A stretch of DNA of 64,000 nucleotides from Paenibacillus physcomitrellae (GTDB lineage Bacteria; Bacillota; Bacilli; Paenibacillales; Paenibacillaceae): assembly GCF_002240225.1 (NCBI RefSeq), contig NZ_CP022584.1, forward strand, positions 4,384,930-4,448,929, given 5' to 3'. Numbering within the stretch: position 1 is the stretch's first letter; every line of letters begins with the position of its first letter. This document shows positions 8,633-17,416 of the stretch, in pieces. The notes beneath the pieces are model-generated. The model made no database searches. It was given only the letters and a program-made list of their open reading frames with translations, and had not been told where the DNA came from. Position numbers and translations under genes: made by a program.

Positions 8633-9793
8633 TTATCTTCTCCCGAATTTCCGGAACAGATAATAAATGCCGGCGATGACGATCAGTATGATGAGAATCC
8701 CCACCCATCCCCATAATACCGATGATTTAACCGTCACCCGGATATCCGCGTTTGCGCTTTTGCTGGCCGAAGATGCCGTCAGGCTGACAACGTAGTCGCC
8801 GGAAAGAGCTTTACTGCTGGATTTGATCGTAGCCTGTACCTGTTTGCTTTCCCCCGGAGCAATGGAGTTGATGGAGGAAGGCTCAAAGGAAACCGACCAG
8901 TCAGTTGGCGTGTTGGATGAGAAAGACAAGTCCTGCAGCTCGGCGGAGCCGGTGTTTTGCACGACCAGCGTCAGCTTGCGTTCCGCACCGGCTTTGACGT
9001 CCGTGCTCAGGACATCGTCCGATGTGGAAAATTTCATATCATACGTACCGGTTACCACTGCTTCAATGCTGGCATTGGCCGTCGTATCGCCGCTGGTGGC
9101 CGAAAGCGGAATTTTGTAGGTGCCGGCTTTGACCTGTTCCGGCGGTTTGACCTGAATCGAAATCGTCTTCTCGGAATTCGGATCGACCTCAACCGAAGTC
9201 ACGCTGTTGCTGTCGAGCTGGAAGCGGACGTCCCAGCCGTCTTCGGCTCCGGCGCTCAAGGCGTAGGTTTGTTTCTGAAGCGTCCGGTTCCGGAGCACCG
9301 CACTGTAAGTAAATGTGGAGTCCGAATAACCTTCCATATTGGCTTGATCCAGCGTAAATTCTGTTTTAAAGGTTCCTTGCTCGGAAACGTTGACCACCAG
9401 CGGAAGCGATGCCTGGTCTGCCTTCAGAGTGAAAGAGTAACGGCCTTTGTTGATCTTGAGCGGCACGTCTAAATCCAGAGTAAAGGTTTGCGTTTCAACC
9501 GGTTTTACGGCAATGCGGGAGATTTCCCGGCCGCCTGCGGACAAATTATATTTCCAGTCGCTGTTTTGTGTTTCCAGGGAAATATCGGCGGAAGAGGTAG
9601 CTGACCCGTGATTGACGAGATCCACCGAATAAGACACGGTTTCTCCCGGCGCAGCCGACCATTCCAAATAGGGAGTATATAATTCCAGCGCCCCTGCTGC
9701 CGCAGCGCGGGGAGATTCAGCCAGCACGCTGCCGCCAAGGGCGGTGAACAGGACCATGATGGACAGCGCCGCTTTTCGTAACGATAAAAGCAT
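8633..9793 (-). CDS. NEW3-domain secreted, membrane-anchored protein
   Basis: 386 residues, first gene of the exporter operon. It has a signal peptide (about residues 1-26, cleavage likely near VLAES), then three or four Ig-like beta-sandwich repeats of the NEW3 type with tell-tale strings such as VNHGSATSSADISLE, VEPVETQTFTLDLDVP-like spacing and VQNTGSAELQDLSFSS. A single C-terminal membrane helix (VGILIILIVIAGIYYLF) and the basic tail RKFGRR close it. The topology puts the repeats outside the cell. GGAGGA sits seven bases from the ATG. NEW3 proteins often accompany ABC-2 exporters; their role in transport is not established. Confidence 0.85.
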   Translation of the reverse strand: MLLSLRKAALSIMVLFTALGGSVLAESPRAAAAGALELYTPYLEWSAAPGETVSYSVDLVNHGSATSSADISLETQNSDWKYNLSAGGREISRIAVKPVETQTFTLDLDVPLKINKGRYSFTLKADQASLPLVVNVSEQGTFKTEFTLDQANMEGYSDSTFTYSAVLRNRTLQKQTYALSAGAEDGWDVRFQLDSNSVTSVEVDPNSEKTISIQVKPPEQVKAGTYKIPLSATSGDTTANASIEAVVTGTYDMKFSTSDDVLSTDVKAGAERKLTLVVQNTGSAELQDLSFSSNTPTDWSVSFEPSSINSIAPGESKQVQATIKSSSKALSGDYVVSLTASSASKSANADIRVTVKSSVLWGWVGILIILIVIAGIYYLFRKFGRR

Positions 9794-9902
9794 GTTGGTT
9801 CCTCCTGTTTCATAGAAATGTCGAAATGCGGTGATGCAAGCGGATGGCGATTAAGTCTTGTATACGTTGTTATTGCCTTTTGCTGCGTTTTGCTGTTTTG
9901 CG

Positions 9903-9945
9903 GCCGCAGGGATGGGCCCCTCGCCTGCGGCTGCAAGGCTTTTTT
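9903..9945 (+). terminator. GC-rich hairpin in the divergent intergenic region
   Basis: Perfect arms GCCGCAGG (9903-9910) and CCTGCGGC (9924-9931), with a T6 run seven bases further on. It sits in the 300-base space between the divergent NEW3 and sigma-factor genes, where a terminator is not needed, so it may be a leader attenuator ahead of the sigma gene. No clear promoter is visible in the rest of this space. Confidence 0.35.
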
Positions 9946-10094
9946 GTCTTCTCTCCGCTTGCCCTTCATTTTGGATACGAACGAACAAACGGTTTGGATT
10001 TATGCTTTTACAAAAAAAGTGGTTTTCAAATTCTTTGGTTTTTGGTAAAACGGGAGATGAATGAAACAGAAGGCTTTTGCGGGAGGGCGGAGGA

Positions 10095-10706
10095 ATGGAC
10101 CTGCAAAATGAAGAGATGACCGGGCTGCTGCGTGAAATGTGCAGTGGCTCGGTGAAGGCGTTTGACGCGTTTTATGCCCATTATGCTCCATTTGTGCTGC
10201 AGGTGGCCTTGCGCCTGGCAGGAGACCGGATGGAAGCGGAGGATATCTGCCACGAAGTATTTTTGGAGGTGCTCCGCAAAGGGGTAGCTTACGATAAAGG
10301 GCGCGGGTCGATCAAAGCCTGGCTGGCGGTTTTGACGCGCAGCCGCAGCATTGACCGGCTGCGCCGCCAATCGCGGCTGCAGTATCCGGGAGACGAGGCG
10401 CTGGAAGCAGAAGCGGGCGGCGTTTCCGGCTCAGGTGAAGACGAAGCGCTGTCCAGTCTGGAGCGCGAGGCTTTGCAAACGGCGATTTATGCACTGCCGG
10501 AACCGCAGAAGAAAGCGATCATGGGTTCTTATTATTCGCTGCAAACCCAGCGGGAAATGTCGGAGGCGTGGAACGTGCCAATTGGCACCGTCAAATCGTG
10601 GGTGCGGTACGGGCTTGGCAATTTGCGCAGGCAAATGGAGAAGCAGGGCTGGGGGGATCAACTGGAAGGAGGAAGCCGGCATGAGCGAACAGATCGGTCT
10701 CAATAA
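10095..10706 (+). CDS. ECF-type RNA polymerase sigma factor
   Basis: 203 residues. Region 2 is FDAFYAHYAPFVLQVALRLAGDRMEAEDICHEVFLEVLRK, followed by the region 2.4-like KGRGSIKAWLAVLTRSRSIDRLRR. Region 4 has the helix-turn-helix ALPEPQKKAIMGSYYS ... EMSEAWNVPIGTVKSWVRYGLGNLR. ATG 10095 follows GGGAGGGCGGAGGA; an upstream in-frame TTG lacks support. It overlaps the anti-sigma gene by 26 bases, the usual arrangement. It is divergent from the NEW3/ABC operon, which could be a target, though I cannot show a matching promoter. Confidence 0.93.
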   Translation: MDLQNEEMTGLLREMCSGSVKAFDAFYAHYAPFVLQVALRLAGDRMEAEDICHEVFLEVLRKGVAYDKGRGSIKAWLAVLTRSRSIDRLRRQSRLQYPGDEALEAEAGGVSGSGEDEALSSLEREALQTAIYALPEPQKKAIMGSYYSLQTQREMSEAWNVPIGTVKSWVRYGLGNLRRQMEKQGWGDQLEGGSRHERTDRSQ

Positions 10707-11592
10707 AACGATGCTGGGGATCAAGGGCCTGAATGAACAAGGCAAGCAGGACGCCTGCCTTCGCCTTTATTCCGAACAGGATTGGATTGATTGGCTGCTC
10801 GGCTCCATACCGGAAAGCAGGGCCGTCGAAATGGCCGCGCACGCTGCTGCTTGTCCTTCCTGCAAAATTCTTAAACGACGCTGGGAGGGCATTTTAGGAA
10901 CAAACCTGGATGAGGATCAAGGACAAGACGGTGAGTATGAAGCGGTTGAAACCGTTGATACCGTTAGAGCGACTCAAGCCGCTGTAGCGGCTGCCATCCA
11001 TGCTTATGATGCTGAAGCTGAATTTCCACAGGACCGGATCAGGAAGCAGCTGCGGCATAAGGTCAGAATGATCGGCCTTCGCCGGAAAATCAGCGGGTTG
11101 TTTGTATCGCGCTGGAAATGGACCCTGGGTTTTGCGGCAGCTCTTATGCTGCTGATCATTTTCTGGGCGGCGCTGCCGCTGGCTCATCCGGATACCGAGT
11201 GGAACCGTTATGTGAAGACCTATGAACCGGAGGCGCTGCAAGTCCTGTCCGATCCGCAGACAGTCTCCTACCCGCTGCATTGGGGAGGGAAGGAGCCGCA
11301 GCTCGGTAAAATGTGGTATAATGCGGATTCCAAAGAGGTGCTCATGCTGGTGGGGGGTCTGGTTCCCGGCAAAGGCCAGACCGTCCGCGTGTGGCTGGTG
11401 AATCAAAGCAGTGAAGACAATTTGGGTTTGCTGCGCTATGACGCCAACCGAGCTCATCTTTATGTAAGAGACAAGACGATTTCTCCCGCGGACAATATCG
11501 TATTGACGATTGAGCCGGAGGGAGGACCGGCGCGTATTCATGCCGATTCAGGCGCTGCCGGGGCTATATCCGTTGATTTTATCGAACGGTAA
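10681..11592 (+). CDS. Membrane anti-sigma factor with zinc finger (RskA-like)
   Basis: 303 residues. A cytosolic zinc-binding anti-sigma motif HxxxCxxC is present as H54, C58, C61 (AAHAAACPSC). One transmembrane helix lies near residues 145-167 (LGFAAALMLLIIFWAALPL). The extracytoplasmic part includes GKMWYNADSKEVLMLVGGLVPGKGQTVRVWLV, which resembles the RskA C-terminal domain. ATG 10681 is preceded by GGAAGGAGG within the sigma-factor gene. It would hold the ECF sigma factor at the membrane until a signal triggers release. No terminator is evident after it. Confidence 0.88.
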   Translation: MSEQIGLNKTMLGIKGLNEQGKQDACLRLYSEQDWIDWLLGSIPESRAVEMAAHAAACPSCKILKRRWEGILGTNLDEDQGQDGEYEAVETVDTVRATQAAVAAAIHAYDAEAEFPQDRIRKQLRHKVRMIGLRRKISGLFVSRWKWTLGFAAALMLLIIFWAALPLAHPDTEWNRYVKTYEPEALQVLSDPQTVSYPLHWGGKEPQLGKMWYNADSKEVLMLVGGLVPGKGQTVRVWLVNQSSEDNLGLLRYDANRAHLYVRDKTISPADNIVLTIEPEGGPARIHADSGAAGAISVDFIER

Positions 11593-11754
11593 CAACAGCC
11601 AGGAACGAGTCAACCATAGGGACTAAAGAATCAAGTAATCCCCGGCAGGTTGTCCGGCGGCACGAGCGCGGGCATCAAATAATTGGTAGGAGCATGGGGT
11701 TAGCTGGGCTAGGCTGCTTCAGCCAACCGGCTGACAGAAAGGGGGGATCTCCAT

Positions 11755-12570
11755 ATGATGGATCAGAATGCGGATCAGGACACGGATCAGAATATAGACC
11801 GGTTAGTATTCACCGGGACAGGGGACGCAATGGGAGTACCCCGGGTGTACTGCGATTGCCAAGTATGCGAAGAAGCCAGATCAACGGGGGCGAACCGTCG
11901 GTTTCGCTCATCCGTTTCTGTTGCAGGTCCAGACGGGGAGTTTATGATCGATTGTGGTCCGGATTGGCGGACTCAGATGGAGCTGGCCGGAAAAAGGTTT
12001 ATTCGCGATATCGTCATTACGCATGCCCATTTTGACCATATCGGCGGGCTGCCGGAATGGGCGGACGCCTGCCGCTGGCTGGAGATCAAAGGGCAGCTGT
12101 ATGCGCCGCAGGAAGTCATCGACATCATTGTGCGGCAGTATCCTTGGCTGGACCGCCATTTGGAAATGCATCCGATCGACCAGGGATTGTCGCTGGCCGG
12201 CTGGGGAATCAAAGGCTGGAAGGTCAACCACGGGAAAAACGGCTATTCCTACGCATACAAGCTCTCCAAGCCGGGGATTACCTGGGTTTACTGCTCAGAT
12301 TCGATCGGGCTGCCCGAGGATCAGAAACAGCCTCTACACGGCCTTGATTTGCTAGTGCTGGGTACAAGCTTCTATAAGGAGGAAGCGGAATACACAGGGC
12401 GTTCCGTTTATGATATGACGGAGGCGCTGGAGCTGCTTGCCGAGGTTAAGCCGGGGCGGACGATATTTACCCATATGTCGCATGACGTGGACGTCCGGAA
12501 GGATTATGGGCTGCCTGAGCAGGTTTCCGTTGCCGTGATGGGCTACACGGTCAGTCTGACAAAGGAATAA
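11755..12570 (+). CDS. Metallo-beta-lactamase-fold hydrolase, PhnP-like
   Basis: 271 residues. The opening LVFTGTGDAMGVPRVYCDCQVCEEAR has the GTGxxxGVP loop and cysteine cluster of PhnP-type phosphodiesterases. The metal site THAHFDHIGGLPEW supplies the HxHxDH motif, and TIFTHMSHD supplies a later histidine. PhnP cleaves phosphoribosyl cyclic phosphate in phosphonate use, but no phn genes are here, so a different cyclic phosphodiester is likely. AAAGGGGGGAT precedes two adjacent ATGs; I use the first. The first 15 residues are Asp/Gln-rich. The promoter was not identified. Confidence 0.82.
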   Translation: MMDQNADQDTDQNIDRLVFTGTGDAMGVPRVYCDCQVCEEARSTGANRRFRSSVSVAGPDGEFMIDCGPDWRTQMELAGKRFIRDIVITHAHFDHIGGLPEWADACRWLEIKGQLYAPQEVIDIIVRQYPWLDRHLEMHPIDQGLSLAGWGIKGWKVNHGKNGYSYAYKLSKPGITWVYCSDSIGLPEDQKQPLHGLDLLVLGTSFYKEEAEYTGRSVYDMTEALELLAEVKPGRTIFTHMSHDVDVRKDYGLPEQVSVAVMGYTVSLTKE

Positions 12571-12714
12571 AGCCAAACGGCTGGGTAAAGCTCACTAACA
12601 AAACAATCGAGCAACCCTGTTAAATCGTACTTTCTATACAATATCTACTACACAATATGTACTAAACTATATCCATGAAATAACACCTCAAGAACTTAAG
12701 GCACGGTTTCTATG

Positions 12715-12768
12715 CCAAAAAAGAACCCCCTCCTAAATCGGACTTCAGTCCGTACAGGAGGGGGTTCT
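12715..12768 (-). terminator. Strong terminator of the HAD phosphatase gene
   Basis: 13-base arms AGAACCCCCTCCT and AGGAGGGGGTTCT, with an inner CGGAC/GTCCG stem. On the minus strand they are followed by TTTTTT. The 224-base space to the PhnP-like gene holds nothing else I recognise. Confidence 0.92.
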
Positions 12769-12794
12769 GTATTCGCTATATTCTAGCTAGCTTC

Positions 12795-13595
12795 TTATTC
12801 CGCATTCAAAATAAACTTCTCGATGACTTGTTTAATTCCGTCTTCATTGTTCGAAGCTGTCACATAGTCAGCGATTTCTTTCAGCGGAGCGATGGCATTG
12901 CCCATAGCAACGCCAAGGCCGGCCGCTTCAAGCATTTCATGGTCATTCCAGGAATCGCCGCAGGCGATCGTTTCGGACAAGTCGCAGCCAAAGTGCTCGG
13001 CCAGAAAGGTCAAAGCCGCGCCTTTGGTGCCTTCCTTATGCATGATCTCAAGGAAATGCGGTTTGGACTTGGTGATGTGTACGCCATCGCCGAGCAGCTC
13101 ACGCAGCACCGGTGAAATTTCGTCCAGATAGTCCGGCGCGTCGATAATCAGAAATTTAGGCGTCGGTTTGGACAGCAATTTCTCAAAATCAGGTTCGATG
13201 TGGTATTTGGTACCGTTCAAAGTAGCGTAATCGATCAGCTTTTGATTTTCCTCACGGGCATAAAGCTTATCGTCAATGTAGGTTTGCAGATGCAGGTTGT
13301 TTTTGATGCAGAAATCGTAAAGCTTTTTCCCTGCTTCGTAGGGTACATATCGTTCGTAGAGTACCTTTTCGTCCATTAAATTTTTGACCAGGGCACCTTG
13401 ATACGTAATGATCGGCACGTTCAAACCGGTCTGGCGGGCAAGGGCTTGAGCGGAAGCGTAAGCACGGCCGGTGGCCAATGTTACGACAACGCCTTTAGCC
13501 ACAGCTTTCTCCAGTGCTTCCTGCGTAGCAGGGGTTACTTCTTTATCATCATTAATCAAAGTGTCATCAATATCGATGGCCATCAGTTTATACAT
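12795..13595 (-). CDS. Cof-type HAD-IIB sugar-phosphate phosphatase
   Basis: 266 residues. Motif I is IDIDDTLIN at the N-terminus, motif II is VTLATGRAY, and motifs III and IV are GTKGAALTFLAEHF and IACGDSWNDHEMLEAAG. The large insert between motifs II and III is the IIB cap typical of Cof/YidA proteins, which dephosphorylate sugar phosphates or related metabolites. The gene lies 130 bases after the lipoate ligase on the same strand. A GC-rich inverted repeat occupies part of that space but has no T-run, so co-transcription is possible. Substrate unknown. Confidence 0.92.
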   Translation of the reverse strand: MYKLMAIDIDDTLINDDKEVTPATQEALEKAVAKGVVVTLATGRAYASAQALARQTGLNVPIITYQGALVKNLMDEKVLYERYVPYEAGKKLYDFCIKNNLHLQTYIDDKLYAREENQKLIDYATLNGTKYHIEPDFEKLLSKPTPKFLIIDAPDYLDEISPVLRELLGDGVHITKSKPHFLEIMHKEGTKGAALTFLAEHFGCDLSETIACGDSWNDHEMLEAAGLGVAMGNAIAPLKEIADYVTASNNEDGIKQVIEKFILNAE

Positions 13596-13725
13596 GGGTT
13601 TCTCTCCTTTGGTTGGCCCGTTAAGCGCAGCGGTTTCCCTGTCCTGCGCCTACGGACTTTCTATGGATTTAATGGGTTTGGTGCGTATAAGGTTCGGCGG
13701 TCCGCTTGTGCGGCAGCCGGTGACT

Positions 13726-14727
13726 CTATTCTTCCAGGAAAACCAGCCCTACAAAATCGTCCAGCTCCAGATTTCCGAAGTAATGCTTCAAATCGGTTCC
13801 TTCCAAGGCGCTTCGTACGGCTGCTTCTTCGTATTTTACGCCGCGCAGCAGGTTTTCGATATCAGCCACGTCCCCGACGCCGAAGAAGTCGCCGTAAATT
13901 TTAATCTCCTGAATATGGCCCTCTTTAATGTTCATACGCAGGTCAATGATCCCGACAGGGAACTTGCGGCTGTGTTTTACGTTGGATTCCGGAGACAGTC
14001 CGTAGTTCCAATCCCAATTTCTGTAGCGTTCTTCGGAGATCTGGCGGATTTTAGCCCAATCTTCTTCTTTCAAGGCATATTTCGGAACGGCGTCAGGGTC
14101 CATGCCGAAGATATAACGAAGAAGTTCACTGCGGAACTCTTCGATTGTAATTTTCTTGTCCATAAAATCGATGATATTAGCTACACGGCTGCGCACCGAC
14201 TTGGTACTCTTGGACTTGAATTTCTCCGGATTGGCATGAAGGGATGCCGCTACGTGATCCAGGTTGAGATTGAACATCAGAGTACCGTGGCTGAACATCC
14301 GTCCCCGGGTAGAGAATTGGGCGTTGCCGGAAATCTTCTGGTCGCCGACCTGCAGGTCGTTCCGTCCGGTTAATTCCGCATCGACGCCGAAGTTTCTCAG
14401 GGCTTCTACAACCGGCTGCGTAAATTTGCGGAAGTTATGGAAGGACTCGCCGTCGTCTTTGGTAATAAAGCTGAAGTTGAGATTGCCCAGATCATGATAG
14501 ACAGCACCGCCGCCCGACAAACGGCGAACGACCTGGATTCCGTTCTCTTTGACGTACTCTGCGTTGATTTCTTCAATTGTATTCTGATGCTTGCCGATGA
14601 TGATCGACGGAGCGTTGATGTAGAAGAGCAGATAGGTTTCATCCGCCGGCAGATGTCTCAGCGCGTATTCTTCAATAGCCAAATTGACCGAGGCGTCCGT
14701 AATCCCCTCATTATCAATGAATAACAT
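13726..14727 (-). CDS. lplJ: Lipoate-protein ligase
   Basis: Attaches scavenged lipoate, via lipoyl-AMP, to lipoyl domains of 2-oxoacid dehydrogenases and GcvH. 333 residues. Signature elements are APSIIIGKHQNTIEEIN, the RRLSGGGAVYHDLGNLNFSF core, the catalytic-lysine segment VGDQKISGNAQF, and HGTLMFN. The C-terminal accessory domain (about residues 240-333) is present, as in LplJ/LplA. ATG 14727 has AGGAGG eight bases upstream; the 20-residue in-frame extension is not supported. Upstream lies an unrelated cobalamin riboswitch on the other strand. Confidence 0.95.
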   Translation of the reverse strand: MLFIDNEGITDASVNLAIEEYALRHLPADETYLLFYINAPSIIIGKHQNTIEEINAEYVKENGIQVVRRLSGGGAVYHDLGNLNFSFITKDDGESFHNFRKFTQPVVEALRNFGVDAELTGRNDLQVGDQKISGNAQFSTRGRMFSHGTLMFNLNLDHVAASLHANPEKFKSKSTKSVRSRVANIIDFMDKKITIEEFRSELLRYIFGMDPDAVPKYALKEEDWAKIRQISEERYRNWDWNYGLSPESNVKHSRKFPVGIIDLRMNIKEGHIQEIKIYGDFFGVGDVADIENLLRGVKYEEAAVRSALEGTDLKHYFGNLELDDFVGLVFLEE

Positions 14728-14951
14728 CTTTGCATGTCCTCCTGTGCGACAAAAATAGATAAAGCTCGTCCTTCTATTGTAAACCAAATAAGCCGGAAAC
14801 CAAAGGAAGATTGTTGCAGATTGGCTTGATTACCCGGGCAATAATGATAAAAGGCATCTTCTTAAGAGAAGAAGGAATAAGGCTAGAAAACAAACAAACG
14901 ACAAGATCTGTCCGCCTATGGTGGAAAAGGGCTGATTTTGGCTCTTTTTGG

Positions 14952-14980
14952 TTGTAAGAAACTTCTCTTTCACCTATAAT
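14952..14980 (+). promoter_or_regulatory. Sigma-A promoter of the B12 uptake operon
   Basis: TTGTAA (14952-14957), 17-base spacer, TATAAT (14975-14980). The start of transcription would be near 14987, about 35 bases before the cobalamin aptamer. Confidence 0.8.
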
Positions 14981-15021
14981 CCTATAAAGAGATTCGAACG
15001 AAACATACCTATACAATTCTT

Positions 15022-15166
15022 TTGCAGGTTCCGGAGTTTTGGCGGCATGGCCGCACTTCGGATTAAAAGGGAAGCCCGGTGAAACTCCGGCGCGGTCCCG
15101 CCACTGTAACCGACATATGGTTGCTCTCCTGAGAGCCATCATCGGAAGCCAGACACCTGCCTGCAG
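15022..15166 (+). ncRNA. Cobalamin riboswitch
   Basis: The conserved core runs AAAAGGGAAGC, CGGTGAAACTCCGG, GCGGTCCCGCCACTGTAACC and later GGAAGCCAGACACCTGCC, in order and spacing expected for the adenosylcobalamin aptamer. TGCAGGT near 15023 can pair with ACCTGC near 15155 to close P1. It lies between a sigma-A promoter and a terminator ahead of btuFCD, so B12 binding should stop transcription of the uptake operon. Confidence 0.95.
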
Positions 15167-15286
15167 AAGCTGTAACGATCCTTCGAGGAAAGGATAACGT
15201 TCTGCCTGAAAATAAAGCTGGCCGCTTGGCGCTGTAGGGTCTTGCCCATACGCTTTCGGTATAGCTTTGCTCTTTTATGCGGACGT

Positions 15287-15317
15287 GCCCTTCCAACATG
15301 GAGGGGCTTTTTTTTCG
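15287..15317 (+). terminator. Riboswitch expression-platform terminator
   Basis: GCCCTTCC and GGAGGGGC pair across loop AACAT, followed by T8. It lies 43 bases before the btuF start, so it can switch the operon off. Confidence 0.88.
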
Positions 15318-15359
15318 GTTCGTACTCAATTGGGTCAGAGAAGGGGAGGAAAGCAACAC

Positions 15360-16373
15360 ATGAATAAGCTTATAAAAAGAGGGATGATCTGGCTAGCAGC
15401 CCTCCTGCTGATCGTATTGGCAGGATGCGGCAATGCGGCCGACAACAACAAGGGGGCAGCACCGGCTGAAAGCGCCGAGGTGCAAAGCCAGCAGCCATCT
15501 GAAGAGCCGTCTGCATCTACGGCAGATAGCTCGCAGAAAACAGCTTATCCGCTAACACTTGAGGATGCATCAGGTACGGAGATTACTTTTGAGGCTGCGC
15601 CTGAACGCATCATTTCCATTGCGCCATCTGAAACGGAAAGCCTGTTTGCTCTCGGCTTAGGAGACCAGATTGTCGGCGTAACCGATATCGATGACTATCC
15701 GGAAGAAGCCAAGGCAAAACCGAAGGTCGGCGGTTATGAACTGAACACGGAGGCTATCGTTGCCGCTAAACCGGACGTGGTATTTGCCGCAGGAATTACT
15801 AGCGCCGATACGATTAAAGGATTGAGGGATTTGGGGATCAAGGTGTTCCAGTTTAATCCCAAGACGGTGGAAGCGGTCATTCAGGATATTACGCAATATG
15901 GACAGATTACCGATCACCAGGCTGAAGCCGTACAGGTCACAGCGAAAATGGAATCCGAACTTGCTCAAGTGACGGATAAAGCCAAGTCCCTGAGCGAAGA
16001 TCAGAAGAAGAAGGTTTACATCGAGTTCTCCCCGGGCTGGACGGTCGGTAAAGGAGAGTTTATGGACGAGCTGATTACCTTGTCCGGAGGCGTGAACGTG
16101 GCCGGGGATACAACCGGATGGAACGAGATTAACGAAGAGAATATTATCAAATCCAATCCGGATGTTATTTTGTTCGCCAATAGTGCCATTGATGACAAGA
16201 ACCGTACCTTGGATCAAGTCATTAAAGCCCGGGCGGGCTGGGACCAAATCACAGCTGTCAAGGAAGGGCGGATTATGGGTCTGGATGATAATCTGCTGAG
16301 CCGGACAGGACCGCGGATTACCGAAGGTCTGCTTAATGTGGCCAAGGCCATCTATCCGGATCTGTTCCAATGA
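15360..16373 (+). CDS. btuF: Vitamin B12 ABC transporter substrate-binding lipoprotein
   Basis: 337 residues. A lipoprotein signal peptide with lipobox VLAGC puts the lipid-modified cysteine at residue 23, so it is anchored on the outside of the membrane. A low-complexity Ala/Ser/Glu linker follows to about residue 60. The periplasmic-binding type III domain includes APERIISIAPSETESLFALGLGDQIVGV and KPKVGGYELNTEAIVAAKPDVVFA. Cobalamin as ligand is inferred from the riboswitch, since the fold also serves siderophores. GGGGAGG sits ten bases before ATG 15360. It overlaps btuC by four bases. Confidence 0.92.
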   Translation: MNKLIKRGMIWLAALLLIVLAGCGNAADNNKGAAPAESAEVQSQQPSEEPSASTADSSQKTAYPLTLEDASGTEITFEAAPERIISIAPSETESLFALGLGDQIVGVTDIDDYPEEAKAKPKVGGYELNTEAIVAAKPDVVFAAGITSADTIKGLRDLGIKVFQFNPKTVEAVIQDITQYGQITDHQAEAVQVTAKMESELAQVTDKAKSLSEDQKKKVYIEFSPGWTVGKGEFMDELITLSGGVNVAGDTTGWNEINEENIIKSNPDVILFANSAIDDKNRTLDQVIKARAGWDQITAVKEGRIMGLDDNLLSRTGPRITEGLLNVAKAIYPDLFQ

Positions 16374-17416
16374 AAATGAAACTGACAGCCGCTCTCGCTG
16401 TCGGTTTTATCCTGCTGATCCTGACGCTGCTTATCTGCGTTGGGATCGGCTCTGTTTATATACCGATTGGCGAAATTACACGCATTCTTCTTCATAAGCT
16501 TCCCGGCATAACATCTTTCATTACTCCGGATTGGGATCTCTCTTCTGAAAAAATTGTCCTGCAGGTTCGTCTGCCCCGCGTCATACTGGGTTTGTTAGTC
16601 GGCTCGTCCCTGGCGGCTGCCGGCGCGGCCTTTCAAGGGGTGCTGCGCAATCCGCTGGCTGACCCGTTTACACTGGGTGTATCTTCTGGCGCTTCCGTGG
16701 GTGCCGCCGTATTGATTTTCTTCGGCTGGCAGTATTCGGTGGCCGGTATCTTTACGCTGCCTGCGGCTGCTTTTATATGCGGGATTGCTACGCTTGCCAT
16801 CGTCCTTAAACTGGCGGGGGAGCGGGGGAAGATTCCTACAGAAAGCCTGATTTTGTCCGGCGTAATCATGCAGTCTTTTCTGGGGGCGATTGTTTCCTTT
16901 CTTACGACGATGTCCAAAAGCACCGTAAATGAAATTTTGTACTGGACGATGGGCGGATTAACTCTTCGCGGCTGGTCTTATAATGCGGTTTTATCTCCCT
17001 ATTTATTGCTTGGCACTATACTGCTTTGGAGCTGGTCCAGACGGCTCAACCTGCTGGCGCTTGGGGAAAGAGAGGCCGCTCATACGGGGCTCGACGTTGA
17101 ACGGACTAAATTGGGCGTATTAATCGTGGCCACTTTGATGTCGGCGGCCGCGGTTTCCGTGTCTGGTGTTATCGGTTTTGTTGGCCTTGTTGTACCGCAT
17201 ATGCTGCGGATGATCCTGGGGGCGGATCACCGGATGCTGATGCCGATGTCGGTTCTGGGCGGGGGAATCTTTATGATGTGGAGCGATCTTGCGGCCAGGA
17301 CGCTGCTGGCTCCGACGGAAATTCCATTAGGCGTGGTGACAGCATTTGTAGGTGCACCTTTCTTTGCTTATCTGCTGTATAAGAACAAGAAGCGGCGGCA
17401 AGGGGGAAGGCTATGA
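16370..17416 (+). CDS. btuC: Vitamin B12 ABC transporter permease (FecCD family)
   Basis: 348 residues, highly hydrophobic, about ten membrane helices as in the BtuC/FecCD family. Diagnostic segments are RLPRVILGLLVGSSLAAAGAAFQG, NPLADPFTLGVSSGASVGAA, and the coupling-helix region VSGVIGFVGLVVPHMLRMILG near the C-terminus. It starts inside the btuF stop (ATGA) and overlaps btuD in the same way, so the three products are made together. Substrate follows from the riboswitch. Confidence 0.93.
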   Translation: MKMKLTAALAVGFILLILTLLICVGIGSVYIPIGEITRILLHKLPGITSFITPDWDLSSEKIVLQVRLPRVILGLLVGSSLAAAGAAFQGVLRNPLADPFTLGVSSGASVGAAVLIFFGWQYSVAGIFTLPAAAFICGIATLAIVLKLAGERGKIPTESLILSGVIMQSFLGAIVSFLTTMSKSTVNEILYWTMGGLTLRGWSYNAVLSPYLLLGTILLWSWSRRLNLLALGEREAAHTGLDVERTKLGVLIVATLMSAAAVSVSGVIGFVGLVVPHMLRMILGADHRMLMPMSVLGGGIFMMWSDLAARTLLAPTEIPLGVVTAFVGAPFFAYLLYKNKKRRQGGRL

